Source of the DNA: Flammula alnicola
Taxonomy: Eukaryota; Basidiomycota; Agaricomycetes; Agaricales; Strophariaceae
Length of the DNA: 29,760 nt
Assembly: GCA_015499995.1 (NCBI GenBank)
Contig: JADNRV010000496.1
Coordinates: 1 to 29,760 of the forward strand
Direction of reading: 5' to 3'
Below the pieces are notes generated by a model. It ran no database searches. It was not told the origin of the DNA and saw only the letters and a list, made by a program, of their open reading frames with translations. Positions 1-11,105 of this stretch are shown piece after piece. The position numbers were made by a program, and so were the translations under genes. Numbering within the stretch: position 1 is the stretch's first letter; each line of letters begins with the position of its first letter.

Positions 1-28
1 GCATCGAGCGATTGCAAGTGTGCAATTA

Positions 29-2117
29 CTAGCTCAGGCGTAACACTTGTACGTCCTCCGCCTTGCATTCTTCACACTCTCCATCCATGATCCCATGGAC
101 ATAACACTCCCAACGAGCTCCCACTCCCATTACGAACGGCACCTCGCCTCCCTGGAAAACGCACACCATGTCCCCGATTCTCGTGGTCTCGGGTGCCATT
201 CCCAGGAATCCGAGATCCGTGATCACAAAGGCCCGCTGCGTTGTTGCCCGCCTGCCATCCCCTTGAAAGTTGCGACGAGCAGGTTCAAGCGCGTTGCTTC
301 GCGCACATCCTCGGGGTACCCCCGTCGACCTATCCACAGCTCGTAGGCCATGTTGTAGTCGGATGGAGGCACCGTGTGTCCCCCATGGCGGCGCGCATCA
401 GCACCCCGATAGCGGTTTGTGATGATCGTGCGCCAGTAGGCGCTGTAGCGCCCACTGGCAGTTCGATATGGATTTAATTGACGCGATGCGATGGCCCTTT
501 CCCATCGTTCGAACGCTGGGAGGAGCTCCTGTCCTGCGAAAAGTCTGCCCTGGTCGACGTAGAGGTCGTCGGACCCCTGGAAGATGCCCATGTCAGGAGC
601 TGGGTCGCCGAAGGATATGCGGTCGAACGGTATCCCTCGAAGAATTAGTACTTTGTTGTCATCTGAAAAGCTGGGGTTGGCACCGCGAGAGTCACTTAGG
701 AACTTCGGCATGCTTTTCAGAGTCCGCGACGAGAGGCGATAGACTGCTGCAGATATCATCGGGTAATCCAACATTGGATGATTCAGTCGCAACCAATGGG
801 CGTCCCATCCACCTGCACTGTAGCCCATGTTTATTAGTGGCGAGGTCGAGTAACTTGACGTTGAGAAATCAGGAACCCAAGAGGGCAGATCGAGGACCTT
901 CCTGGCTGCTTGGACAAATTGGAGGGGTTGAATGTGGTTTTGAGATGTGATGATATGAGTCGCAGCTTCTTTGAAGACTTGAGAGTCTGTTTTTCGTCCA
1001 GTATAGTCAATGTCGATCGCGAGTCTGTCTGACGGTTCGCAGATACCTAACAAGCCATATAGTTTGTCCCGGGGAAGAGTTGAGTTGAAGCGGTTTGTCA
1101 GGATCAACCCCATCCACAAAGGGACATTTACAGTTCCTGCAGTGCGTTTCACTATGTCCCAGATCCCGAGCACTGGATAGAATGGTGTGGTCGGAGGGGA
1201 AAATGTCCATCTCGCCGAAAGGGCATATGCGCCCCCGAACGCTGGATCCGTGCGCAGTCGTATCCTCAGCCTGGACTCCTTAGTCACCAGTGCGGCAAAT
1301 GTTTCGAAGTCGACCTCTTTTTGGCCGCACTTACCACCCCCTTTGAAAGAAAGGCCTCTTGGATGACCCAGATACGACTCCACCAAGAGCGCGCGAACAA
1401 GGCTTGGAGAGCGGGCCAAGGTGGTGAAAGGTCTTCAACTTTGAACTTGGGATCATTGACATTGATTGATTTTGAGGCTGCAATGAAGTCCATTGCTCTG
1501 TCGCTGTCGTCTGCCTCCGGCCCCAGCCAGATGTAGGTCTTGTTCGATTGGGAGTAGATCCGCCGCATTAAGTTTACTTGGTGTTCTTTCTCTGCTGGAT
1601 CTTCCTGATTGATACAGAGCGCGTCCACCCATAACCACAACGGCCCATCTGGCTTGCGTAAATGACGGAGAGCAGATTCAAGGTTGGATGAAACAGGAAA
1701 AGGGCGTCCGTCGAGGTTGATTGTAGGGTGGTGGGGTGATAACTGCTCGAACCACTCACGGACGAGCTGATGGATACCTCGGGGGGTCCACAATGAGGCG
1801 CTTCGTCGCAGAGGGCGTCCCCACGTGTACGATAGCGCCGTATAATTGGGATCTTTGTCCAGAGACACCACGGCCAGCGAACAGTTGATATCTTCTGATT
1901 CTTCACCTGGGTCAACAAGAAGAATCCGGATCGAATTCTGTCGTGGATCGAGAGGGGTGTACAATGGGATGTCCGACGGTTTGAAAAATGATTTACGCCT
2001 GTAGAGGTCGCGTGGACGAGAGACCGGAGAGACTAGTTTTGTCTGCGGAGAAGGGTTGTATCCACGAGAAGAAAAGATCACCCAGGTGAGTACAATGGCG
2101 CCTCCAAGACCTCCCAT
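29..2117 (-). pseudogene. HET-domain (heterokaryon incompatibility) protein, two frame shifts
   Basis: The HET domain of filamentous fungi acts in self/non-self recognition and programmed cell death. The reading starts at ATG 2117 and shows the family signatures in order: YTALSYTWG, LWVDALCINQED, then WWSRIWVIQEAF. It then leaves frame near 1390. The next frame carries the expected CGQKEVDF-ETF block and a long C-terminal region to about 270. A third frame carries the usual family tail, VGD-like and GECYVHGIMDGE-like (seen as GDMVCVFQGGEVPFV and CYVHGIMDGE). Unbroken, the protein would be about 695 residues. Both breaks lie in short G runs and each is one base short. An intron at the first break (GTAAGT donor, 56 nt) keeps frame but would remove the conserved CG motif, so I prefer a frame shift. 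The gene is either a pseudogene or carries homopolymer sequence errors. A hydrophobic stretch follows the first methionine. Confidence 0.85.
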
Positions 2118-2714
2118 GCTCTACGTCGATAAAAACAAGCAATAACGATATCCATCAAGTGCTAGCTAGACGGCCGAAATGATTAGGTGATGTTCCCGCA
2201 TGTGCCAGTTTGCAACAATATTGCACGTTTAGAGCGATTTTATGATTTGCATATTGTTGTATCGTATTCTGTCGCGACCTTTAAGATATATAATTAAGAG
2301 TATGAAGGCACATAGGCCCGCACTTGAAAGAAATGCCAGTGGGAGACTGCAAGGAGGAGTTGGTTGTTCAAATGAAAACGCGGAATTTCAATTCACAGTC
2401 GGTGGGATAAATTTCCACTTGAGGATATGTTGGTTGATGCATGATGCATGTATCATGTCGCGAATGCTCCAGGTAAGCATTCTACTCTCATTATAAGATG
2501 GAAGCCATGATGAGTGATAGTTAGGTGCAATTACATAGACGACATTCTGCAAGACCAGGAGGTACTTCTGAATCCAGTCCATCTTCCGTAAATTTCTATA
2601 CCCATTTGCGCAGCTTTGCAACAGCCAACACCGCCCCGTCGAAACCGCAGTCAGACATTAATATTCAACGTCAACTTTCAAGTTAGCTACGTATAGCTTC
2701 TTGCTTTTGTGAAC
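2118..2714. other. Divergent intergenic region between HET and P450
   Basis: About 600 bases separate the starts of two head-to-head genes, so this probably holds both promoters. An AT-rich TATA-like stretch (tatataattaag) lies near 2287. No coding segment, repeat or RNA gene could be recognised. Confidence 0.5.
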
Positions 2715-5078
2715 ATGGGGGATCTACCACCAGGCATCGTATATCTCATTCAAAGGTCGCCCAAGATTCTCTCACCACCAGCACTCACATACGTCGTCCT
2801 ACGCTTTCTCGAATCAGCTTACGATATTTCAGTTTCAGCGGGGTTGCTGACTCTAGGGATGGTGTTGAGCCTGCCACTGGCTTTGACGATTTCGGTTATG
2901 TGGGATGAATTTTACATTCGCTTTGATGCTGCAAAGAGGGGAGCGGTGTTGCCGCCAAGGGTTGGCGATCCATATCCAGGAAGCCTTGGGACATTGATAA
3001 AGGGTATTAAAACTCTGAAGACCGCTTATCCAGGCGACGGGTTCGAAGAGTTGTGCGAGAAACTGGGAGGATATACTTTCAATCGACGGATATTGTTCGA
3101 AAACAGGGTGCGCACCTCTGTCCATCAGGAGTCTTTTCAGCTGACAGAGTGCCTTCAGATCATTACTGCAGAACCAGAATACATCAAGGCCATACTCGCA
3201 ACTCAATTCGATGAGTTCGAAAAAGGCCCTGAGATACGATATCTCTTTCACCCATTACTTGGAACGGGAGTATTCGCAGTGGATGGGGAATTGTGGAAGT
3301 GAGTATTCATGATTGTTGCAGGAAAAGACGACACTAATAGACTACAGGTTCCACCGGTCGATGACACGCCCATTCTTCAGCAGGGACCGCATCAGCCACT
3401 TTGACAATTTCGACAGACACGCAGAGGATGCGATCCGCCAACTCAAGCATCGGCTACATGAAGGACACCCAGTCGACTTCCAAGACCTCGTTGCTCGGTT
3501 TACACTGGACTCCGCTACCGAGTTCCTCTTCGGCAACGACGTAGGCTCGCTCTCGGGTGGGCTCCCATACCCCTACTATGTCACTGCGACAGGACCATCC
3601 GGTGGAGCATCATCCGACGGCCACCCTGCCTCACGCTTTGTGAGCGCTTTCTCCGAGGCACAGTCCATCACCTCGTTCCGCATGCGCTTTGGCGTGCATT
3701 GGCCGCTGATGGAGTTCTGGCAGGATAAGCTGAAGAAACCGATAGGTATTGTGCATGATTTCATTGACCCGATCGTTGGCAAGGCGATCAAGAGGAAAAG
3801 GGAGGCAGAAGCGAGAGGTATCGTGGAGAAGGATAGAGATGATGAAACCCTTTTGGAGAATCTTGTGAACTCGACTGAGGATCCAATCACACTGAGGGAT
3901 GAGATTATGTCCCTACTGGTTGCGGGTCGTGATACGGTGAGAGTTCAGGGGATTTGTAACTTGAAATACATTGGTCTGATTTTGTCGTCTAGACTGCGAG
4001 TGCACTGACTTTTACGGTGTATATGCTTGCAGAGCACCCAGGGGTTCTCCGTCGACTGCGTGAAGAGATTTTGCAGAAGATCGGCCCCCAGCGACGGCCC
4101 ACGTACGATGATTTCAGGGATATGAAATATTTGAAGGCGGTTATTAATGGTAAGTCCGGACAAAACCGTCGCACACTGAGTCTAAATGAAGTTTTGATAG
4201 AAACTTTGAGGTTATATCCTGTCGTGTAAGTTGTCCTGCGGTGTTTGAGAAAATGGTTCACTCATAGCAGATGTGCTCGCGAAGGCCATTCAATATCAGG
4301 TACGTTTCTAGACGTCGAACAATCGAAGACAACTTAAGTCCGTATTCTTCGTAGAATATCAAAGAAAGCGACGACATGGCCTAGCAAAACACCAGGTGGA
4401 AAGCCGTTCTATATTCCTGCGAATACAAGGTGCTTTATGTCATTAATTACCTTTTACAGTCTATCTAAGACAATCAAAGGACTCCGTATGGCGTATTCAT
4501 GATGCACCGGCGGAAAGATCTCTGGGGACCTGATGGTCAGTAATGCCTTGTCCCATTCGTACGAACACTGATGCTCACGAAACCTCTCACAGCTCTCGAA
4601 TTCGACCCTGACCGATTCTTGGATGACAGACTGCATAAATACCTCACCCCAAATCCATTTATATTTCTGCCTTTCAACGCCGGTCCGAGAATATGCCTCG
4701 GGCAGCAGGTGCGTCTGTTTCTATTCCATTCGCATGCTGTACACATTGCGGTACTGACATTGACGCCTGTATTTAGTTCGCATACCACGAAGCCTCGTTC
4801 TTCCTCGTCCGGCTTCTACAGAACTTCTCCGCCATCTCGCTCGCCCCAGCCGCACAGCCCCCCGGCTCTCGTGCCCCTGCCGACTGGGCGAAGGATAAGG
4901 ACGCACGAAAGGCAAAGGAGAAGATTAAGCCGAAAACACATTTGACGATGTATGTTCAGGTGGGTATAGCATCACTTGAGTCATTTGGATGATTGACTCT
5001 GATGTCTTTTCCTTCGTGCAGGATGGATTGTGGATCACGATGCAAGAAGTTAAACCAGGCGAGGAAGTTGGAGTGTGA
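2715..5078 (+). CDS. Cytochrome P450 monooxygenase, CYP63-like
   Basis: Membrane-anchored haem-thiolate monooxygenase of the ER. CYP63-type enzymes oxidise alkanes, fatty acids and xenobiotics in wood- and litter-decay fungi; the substrate here is unknown. Exons read: 2715-3298, 3348-3936, 3993-4149, 4201-4225, 4355-4429, 4480-4535, 4593-4708, 4777-4959, 5022-5078 (about 613 aa). Landmarks: N-terminal membrane segment about residues 36-60; [16 protein letters not shown] (C-helix) across intron 1; I-helix AGRDTT at about 387-392 across intron 2; ExxR as ETLR at 444-447; FDPDRF; haem loop [10 protein letters not shown] with Cys near 530. Start chosen at the first ATG, giving the family-like PPG N-terminus. 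Oddity: the 4226-4354 interval is frame-consistent as one 129-nt intron, but then the usual P-x-N-x-R-E strand is missing. A 29-32 nt mini-exon with an ARE-like reading lies inside (4268/4271-4299) but is one base off frame. CYP63 assignment is from memory of the family. Confidence 0.92.
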
Positions 5079-6845
5079 GACTGAAGTATAGCAGCGGCAG
5101 CGAAGAAGTGAGAGGAAATTCATTGATTGCAATGTTCCACTGTGCGTAATTTAATTCAAATTGTAATTAGTTACTGGACCCACAGGCGCCGATCAGTAAA
5201 ATCACATCCTCTTTTGCTTTTGCTTTTTGTCCCTTTTGCCCCTTTCACTTTGAGAACCCTTTTGCGACAGCTTGGAGTGACGCTTATGAGATGCTTCTAC
5301 CAAGCTTTATAGCTTTCATACCTTTGGCCGCTTTTGGAATTTTGAGTGAGAAAAAGCTATGTAAAAGTATGAAATGTTTGCCCAAGAAGTCGTGGCATAT
5401 CACTGACCCACATCCCCATGCAAGAATGAATACTTACTCAGAGAGCACCCCTCGATCCCACTTTGACCAAAGGCTGGAACCTGTCCCAAAACGGACATCA
5501 CGCATCAAATGCGAACACGTGATCTTGTTGATATTGCGCAATCGCAACTTCGCACTTTCGAACTTTGAACATTTCTTTCCTCTTCCACCATCACGATTAT
5601 TCCCCTCGATCTCTGACATTTATACAGGCGCAGACTTACACCCGTGGCTCATATTTACAGGTTTGCCCCTTCTCTTGCCTATCTTATTGTCAACCTATAT
5701 TCTGAATGAACGACTTAAAGCACATGGGTATCAACGACAACTGACTTGACCAGCCCACAGTGTGTTGCTGCTCTTGCGTTAGAATGTGCAGTGCATTGTA
5801 AGTTCTTGTTGTGGTCCTTTATTAGCATTTAATCAGTCTATCTACCCTGATCAATGTTCCTTCAGCCGCGAGAAGAGACCTTCACACATTTTATCTGCTC
5901 CGTGCGCGTGATGGTACGCCGCAATCTCCGGCATGGATATATCAAGCACACGTGAATATAGCACATGAATATAGGGCTGTGGGCCCGGTGAGTGCTAGCT
6001 CAATCTGTCGCTGCTTTACAAACTCTCTCTCACCATGTCCATCTAGATTTTGTCTTGAACTCGGATTAATCGTTGATGGATTGAAAGAAGGAGAGGGAGA
6101 ACAAAGTTCAAGTAAGTACTACAGATATTCATTCGAGTAGCCATGTATACTAATCAAGCATGATTGCTGGGCTTTCTGTCTCCTAGAGTCCTGATACCCT
6201 CCACCCACGAAGGCTCACGAGCAACTGACAACCACTCGCGCCACTCGCGAACGCTTCGAATGCCCATGAACACCCGTGGCACCCTGGACCGCCCGTGCAT
6301 GCTTACAACCCACCCACAAACACAAACACTCGCGAGCACTGTAGGAGCATGGGCGGTGGAGGAACACGAAGGGAGATCCAGGCAGTGGGAGGGCCACCAG
6401 GTATGTCATGGGGGAAGATTGTCGACGCGGCAGTACAGGCTTCGAAGGTCGAAAAGAGACCATCCTTCCTCCTATCCACGAATCATCGGTTCCAGACGAG
6501 CCCGATTTTGAGCTAATAGATAATGATAGTGATCTTAATGAGTAGAATAGTGGTTGGCTCAATATATACAAGAATTCGAGTGATTTTCGAGCACTTTTCT
6601 ACAATTTGAATCCACTTTGAGTGAAGCTTTTCAACACCTTGCAATGCTGCTTTCATAGCTTTAAAAGGAGCATACTCTTTGAGAGCTCTTTGAAAGCCTA
6701 AGGCCCTGGATTTCAAAAGCGGAAACCTCTTTCCAGCTTTTACCTCTTTTGCCGCTTTCAAAAGCTGTGAAAGCGGCGAAAGCTGGACCTGTCATTTTAC
6801 TGATCTGAGCGCGCTGTTGACTCGTGTTGAGAGCTTTAGTCATCT
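5079..6845. other. Gene-poor stretch with GCTTT/AAAGC-rich blocks
   Basis: No convincing exon chain was found on either strand. Blocks at about 5190-5390 and 6585-6790 are rich in gctttt/aaaagc words (for example agctttatagctttcata near 5305 and gctttcatagctttaaaa near 6650). The second block holds an imperfect inverted repeat, ttgccgctttca against tgaaagcggcgaa, at about 6748-6782. The first ~150 bases are probably the P450 3' UTR. Confidence 0.4.
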
Positions 6846-6846
6846 T

Positions 6847-7132
6847 TACAGTGACTTGCATATCAAACTGCACAAGGATTTTTTTTTCGACTTGCTGACA
6901 AAGTGATGGTGCCTCGCGGCATACCTCGGCTGCTAGCATGGAGACGGAGGTTCGGGAGTGATTGATGGTGCCTCTCGGCGGTTGGGTGCCGAGAGGTGGC
7001 GGAGAGGCTCCCACTTCCGAAACTCAGTCTCCGACTCTCCGTGTTGTTGGCCGAGGCATGCCGCGAGGCACCATCACTTTGTCAGCAAGTTGAAAAAAAA
7101 TCCGTGTGCAGTTTGATATGCAAGTCACTGTA
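6847..7132. mobile_element. Foldback / MITE-like element with ~84-bp inverted arms
   Basis: The left arm 6846-6930 and right arm 7050-7133 are near-perfect reverse complements, sharing ttacagtgacttgcatatca and a long run up to cctcggc. Differences are a few substitutions and one base in a T/A run. If TA at 6847-6848 and 7131-7132 is the target duplication, the element body is 6849-7130 (282 bp) and starts CAGTGAC. TA duplications with CAGT-type ends fit Tc1/mariner-derived MITEs; that classification is inferred. The centre holds a second small hairpin, cctctcggc (6971) against gccgagagg (6988). It has no coding capacity. Confidence 0.75.
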
Positions 7133-7133
7133 A

Positions 7134-7688
7134 TGGACAATAATGTCCATATCCTGAGAGGTGACTGACGGGGGAACAATAGGGCGTCATCGGATATCGA
7201 TTCTAGCATGAGATCCAGCCAAAAGGCTGCTGAGCTAACATATCCGCGGACAGATCCAAATCTGCAAAACTTTATACAACGTTTGTGACAGTGAGATTTG
7301 GCAGGGCATTCGGCTAGATTAGATAGGTAGATTAGATTCTATCAGCGGCTGTGCACGGTCTTGTGTGGCAGCGCGTCTCCTTGTCCAACACATTAATTTA
7401 CACGTTCCACAAGACATTCCATTCCTGCGACGCCATATCGCACGGCGTGCTCGACACGTATCCGGGCCCTCGCTATCTCCACTCCGGTCAGGTTGGACTG
7501 CTCCAACGTAAACGCTTGAATTCGAGTCTCCATACAGGCAGATATTCTCAGCTGATATCTAACAATTACAATGACATGCGCAGCTGACAAGAAGTCGGCC
7601 ATGTGCGACTGGCATTTCTAGATTTCTAGGATGTCAAATAGTGTGATTTATTCCCATCTTCAACTGGAACATCGACCTCAGTGCTACC
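7134..7688. other. Intergenic region upstream of the TAP-like hydrolase
   Basis: About 550 bases without a recognisable gene. It contains a short tandem-like agattagataggtagatta near 7316 and presumably the promoter and 5' UTR of the gene starting at 7689. Nothing else supportable was seen. Confidence 0.4.
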
Positions 7689-10080
7689 ATGGCGCGTATG
7701 ACCAAGGCAGTCCTTTCAATTGCCTTCATTCTGGTCGGAATTGCATTGCTCGGACACCAGAACCGTATCTTCTCTGAGATTGTGCCTACCGCGTTTAAAA
7801 GTGTCGTGGATGCAGATGAATTTTCTTGGGGAAAGGTTCGTTCTCTTCCCGCCCTCTCTCGCCATTGAGCCGATTCCAAACATCTATTGCATTCCCAGAT
7901 TGTCTCACGAAAAGCACTCAAATGGCATAAATGTTATGAAGGACGTCAATGCGCCCGTCTTCTGGTGAGTTTTACCTCATTTTATATTATTTTGAGGCAC
8001 TGAAAATCATGTTCCTTGACTAGGTTCCTCTCAATTACTCCGAGCCAGATGGCCAACAGGCTAGCATTGCGCTCATCCGTAAGCCTGCCGTGGTACCGCG
8101 CAAGTCAGAGTTCTATCGCGGACCTGTGCTCTTCAACCCCGGTGGACCAGGCGGTAGCGGAGTAGATCTCGTTCGGCTTGCAGGAGATTTGCTCAGCAAG
8201 ATTCTTGGGCCACAGTTTGATATCGTCAGTTTTGATCCACGAGGTACGTCGATGACCTTTGGCCTTATCGACTCTATTGACGTTTCAACGAACAGGAATC
8301 GGTAGGTCTCAGCCTCATGCGTCGTTCTTTAAAACAGACGTCGAGCGTGAGATATGGAACCTGGACTTGAAAGTAGTAAACAATTCAGCTGAGGGAGTAG
8401 CGCGGGGGTGGGCTCGCGCCCGCGTGCTTGGACAGCTGGCTGCGGAGACCGATGATGGGTACCTCAGGCATATCAACACGGATCAGACTGCTCGTGATAT
8501 GCTGAAGATTGTTGAGGCACATGGAAGGTCCAAAATACAATACTGGGGTTTTTCGTGAGTAGCAGCGATTCCAGCATAGTTCCATTGACAAATTAATATT
8601 TGATCAGGTATGGCTCCGTTTTGGGCGCTACCTTTGCTGCCATGTTTCCTGTACGTGGTACTAAACTCAAGGCTTAACCATTGCCTAAGCACTCCACAGG
8701 ACAAAATCGAGCGGTTGATCATTGACGGTGTGGCCGATTCTGAAAATTATTATGCAAGTGAGTCATATACCTTGCTAGTCAAACGCTGCACTCACAATAT
8801 GTCTGCTTGATAGCTTTATGGTCGAATAACTTGTTGGACACCGACAAAGTCATGGACAGCTTCTACACAGGATGTGCTGAGGCGGGTCCCGACAGCTGTG
8901 CCTTCTGGGCTCCTACTGCAGATGATATCCGCCGAAACCTAACAACCTTATATGACTCCCTGCGATCTCGCCCGATACCAATGCGCACAAAATCCAGCTA
9001 CGGACTCCTGGACTACCCCATGTTACGTTCGGCGATCTTCTCCGCGCTCTATACGCCATACGCGTCATTCCCGATTATCGCCCAAGGTCTCGCGGAGCTC
9101 GCGACCGGCGAAGGGCAGTTGCTATTCGATAGAATGAACCGTTCGCCATTCGAGTGCTCGTGCGACTCCCCTGAGCGCGCTTTTGCTAGCGTTCCGGATG
9201 CGACAGCGGCCGTGCTTTGCAATGATGGTGATGATATTCCGGGAGACTTGGAATCAACGCAAAAATATTTTGACATGATGACGAAGACTTCTAACTGGGG
9301 AGATATATGGTCACATATAAGGATAGGTTGCGTGTAAGTTTTCACACATAGAGGTCTTCCCCTGTTTATATTTAACTAGTGTGGTAGAGGTTGGCCGAAA
9401 TTCCCCAAGGATCATTTCCAAGGTAATGTTCTCCATCGCGCGACTGACATTTACAGTGTATATTGATGGATCGTAATCAAGGTCCATTTGAAGCAAATAC
9501 GAGCCATCCCATTCTGTTGATTGGAAACACTGCAGGTGAGGACTATCTTTTCGTTCCTCGCCACATGGATTTTAATTACTAATTGCTTTGCAGACCCTGT
9601 GACGCCTTTGTGGGCGTAAGTGGACCACCTTCCAATCTCGATGCAAACCTAACCTCTTCGGGACAGAGCGAAGAAGATGTCTCGTGGCTTTACTGGATCA
9701 GTGGTTCTTACACAAGACTCTGCAGGAGTAAGTTGCGCTCAAATAATGTGGTTTCGCTGTTTTTAATTCTTTTGGCGCAGCACTGTTCCATTTCAGCTCC
9801 TTCTGTCTGCACCCAGAAATATGTTCGAGATTATTTCATTGACGGCACCCTACCAGAGCCTGGGACCGTCTGTCAGCCCATTGGCCAGCCTTTTCCTATC
9901 TCTGACTTAAATTCCGATGAAGCTCAAAACCAAGCCGTACTGACATCGAACTTGACTCCGGACGAGAAGGAGATTTATGCCGCCATCTTGGAGCTCAGCA
10001 AGACTCCTGGGATGATACCACTCCCTGGTCATCTGTCTAGCAGGGCGGCTGCAAAGGTCGAAGCTGGTTGTAAATTGTAG
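7689..10080 (+). CDS. TAP-like alpha/beta hydrolase (S33 peptidase family type)
   Basis: Secreted or membrane-anchored serine hydrolase resembling fungal tripeptidyl-aminopeptidase-like enzymes (alpha/beta hydrolase plus TAP C-terminal domain). It probably releases short peptides; the substrate is not proven. Exons: 7689-7835, 7899-7964, 8024-8243, 8296-8554, 8608-8650, 8700-8757, 8814-9333, 9388-9422, 9482-9535, 9594-9615, 9667-9727, 9781-10080. All junctions keep frame, giving about 594 aa. Residues 6-22 form a signal peptide or anchor. Oxyanion region NPGGPGGSG; FDPRG before intron 3; nucleophile elbow GFSYG with Ser about 231, its codon split by intron 4; family block WSNNLLDTDK; PFECSCD; catalytic Asp about 468 in GNTADPVTP; catalytic His about 496 in HCS at the start of the last exon. 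The triad looks complete. A decayed copy of the last exon follows downstream. Confidence 0.93.
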
Positions 10081-10223
10081 GCATTGACTGGAGTTGACGA
10101 GAATTTTACATGTCTGAAGAAGTCAACGTCGTGTCTTTATATTATCTTTCGGTGGGAAGCGGTATTACTATAAGTTGTAATTGAAATTTATACAATTCTG
10201 CTGTCGTTGATTTTCTATTTGTA

Positions 10224-10472
10224 GCACTGCGCTGTTTCAGCTCCTGCTGTCTGCAGCCTGGAACTGTCTGCTAGCCTATCATCCAACCTTTCCCTACCTC
10301 TAGCCTAAACTCTGAGAAAGTGGACAGCCAAGCCGTTTTGATGTCGAATATGTCTCCGCATGAGAAGGAGATTTATGCAGCAATTCTGGAGCTCAGCAAG
10401 ATTCCTAGGGTGAAACCGTTCCCTGGTCTCTTTTTCTAGCAGGGTGACTGCGAAGGTCGACCCAGGTTGTGA
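10224..10472 (+). pseudogene. Decayed tandem copy of the hydrolase last exon
   Basis: This stretch closely matches 9781-10080, the last exon of the upstream hydrolase. Shared runs include ttcagctcct, gagaaggagatttatgc, gagctcagcaag and gcgaaggtcg-like. It even keeps a preceding acceptor-like tttgtag. It lacks about 50 bases after tctgtctgca and has substitutions and indels that close the frame. It is a relic of a 3' tandem duplication, or the end of a lost paralogue. Confidence 0.85.
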
Positions 10473-10651
10473 TGTTCAACTGGATGCGACGACAATTTTG
10501 TATGTGGAAATACGCTTGGGTTCCTGAAATTATATGCTTGCCATAAAATCTCTCGAGGCAGTGCAAAGATCTCATCGGAGAGTTTAGAATGATTACAGAA
10601 AAATATATGCTACCGAGTTCTCTCGGTTTAATATATACATAACTTACTCAC

Positions 10652-10818
10652 CATCAGAAATGTCGATAACAGCGACTTCCTTCTGATTCTCGGGTATATT
10701 GTCGCCATTTAATTCTGAATCATCGCTCTCATGTTCCGTCAGATCAGGTTCCGGAGTGTCTGAGCGCTTTCGCTTTTGACCACGAGGTGTTTTGGAAGCC
10801 TTCTTCCTTGGAGGAGGA
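10652..10818 (-). pseudogene. Orphan exon-like fragment, basic then acidic low-complexity peptide
   Basis: On the minus strand a 167-nt open stretch lies between an acceptor-like cag (before 10818) and a strong donor GTGAGT (10651-10646). It reads a basic, NLS-like part (PRKKASK..GQKRKRSDTPEP) then an acidic part ending DISDG. No start, neighbouring exon or family was recognised. It could be a leftover exon of a host gene cut by the adjacent retroelement, or a piece of another transposon protein. Confidence 0.35.
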
Positions 10819-11105
10819 CTGACGGTTTATATCATAAACTTTCACTGGGTCTATTTATACAATACTAGGTGACACTGAGAAATAGACATTGGTATCCTAA
10901 GATACCTATATCTAGGGTTTGGGGAAAGGCGACCGCGCGCCGGCGGTCCCTTCAATCTCGAGGCTCCGCGTGAACAAATGGGCTGGGACAATATCTGTTG
11001 GGCACGAAGAAGCGAGCAGAGATCAGTATCGCTAATCCCAAAAATATAGGAGCCCAGCGACGCAAAGCGATACGAGATCGCGGTCCCAAACACTAGGAGA
11101 TGGGC

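Noticed and set aside
1290..1347. 56-nt intron (GTAAGT...CTAAG) joining the two HET frames
   Set aside because: It keeps frame but would delete the conserved CG-x6-F block visible in the second frame; a one-base break explains the data better.
6154..6571. Overlapping short frames around 6150-6570 on both strands
   Set aside because: No domain-like peptide, no consistent splice chain, and low-complexity repeats of cactcgcg and acaaacac words.
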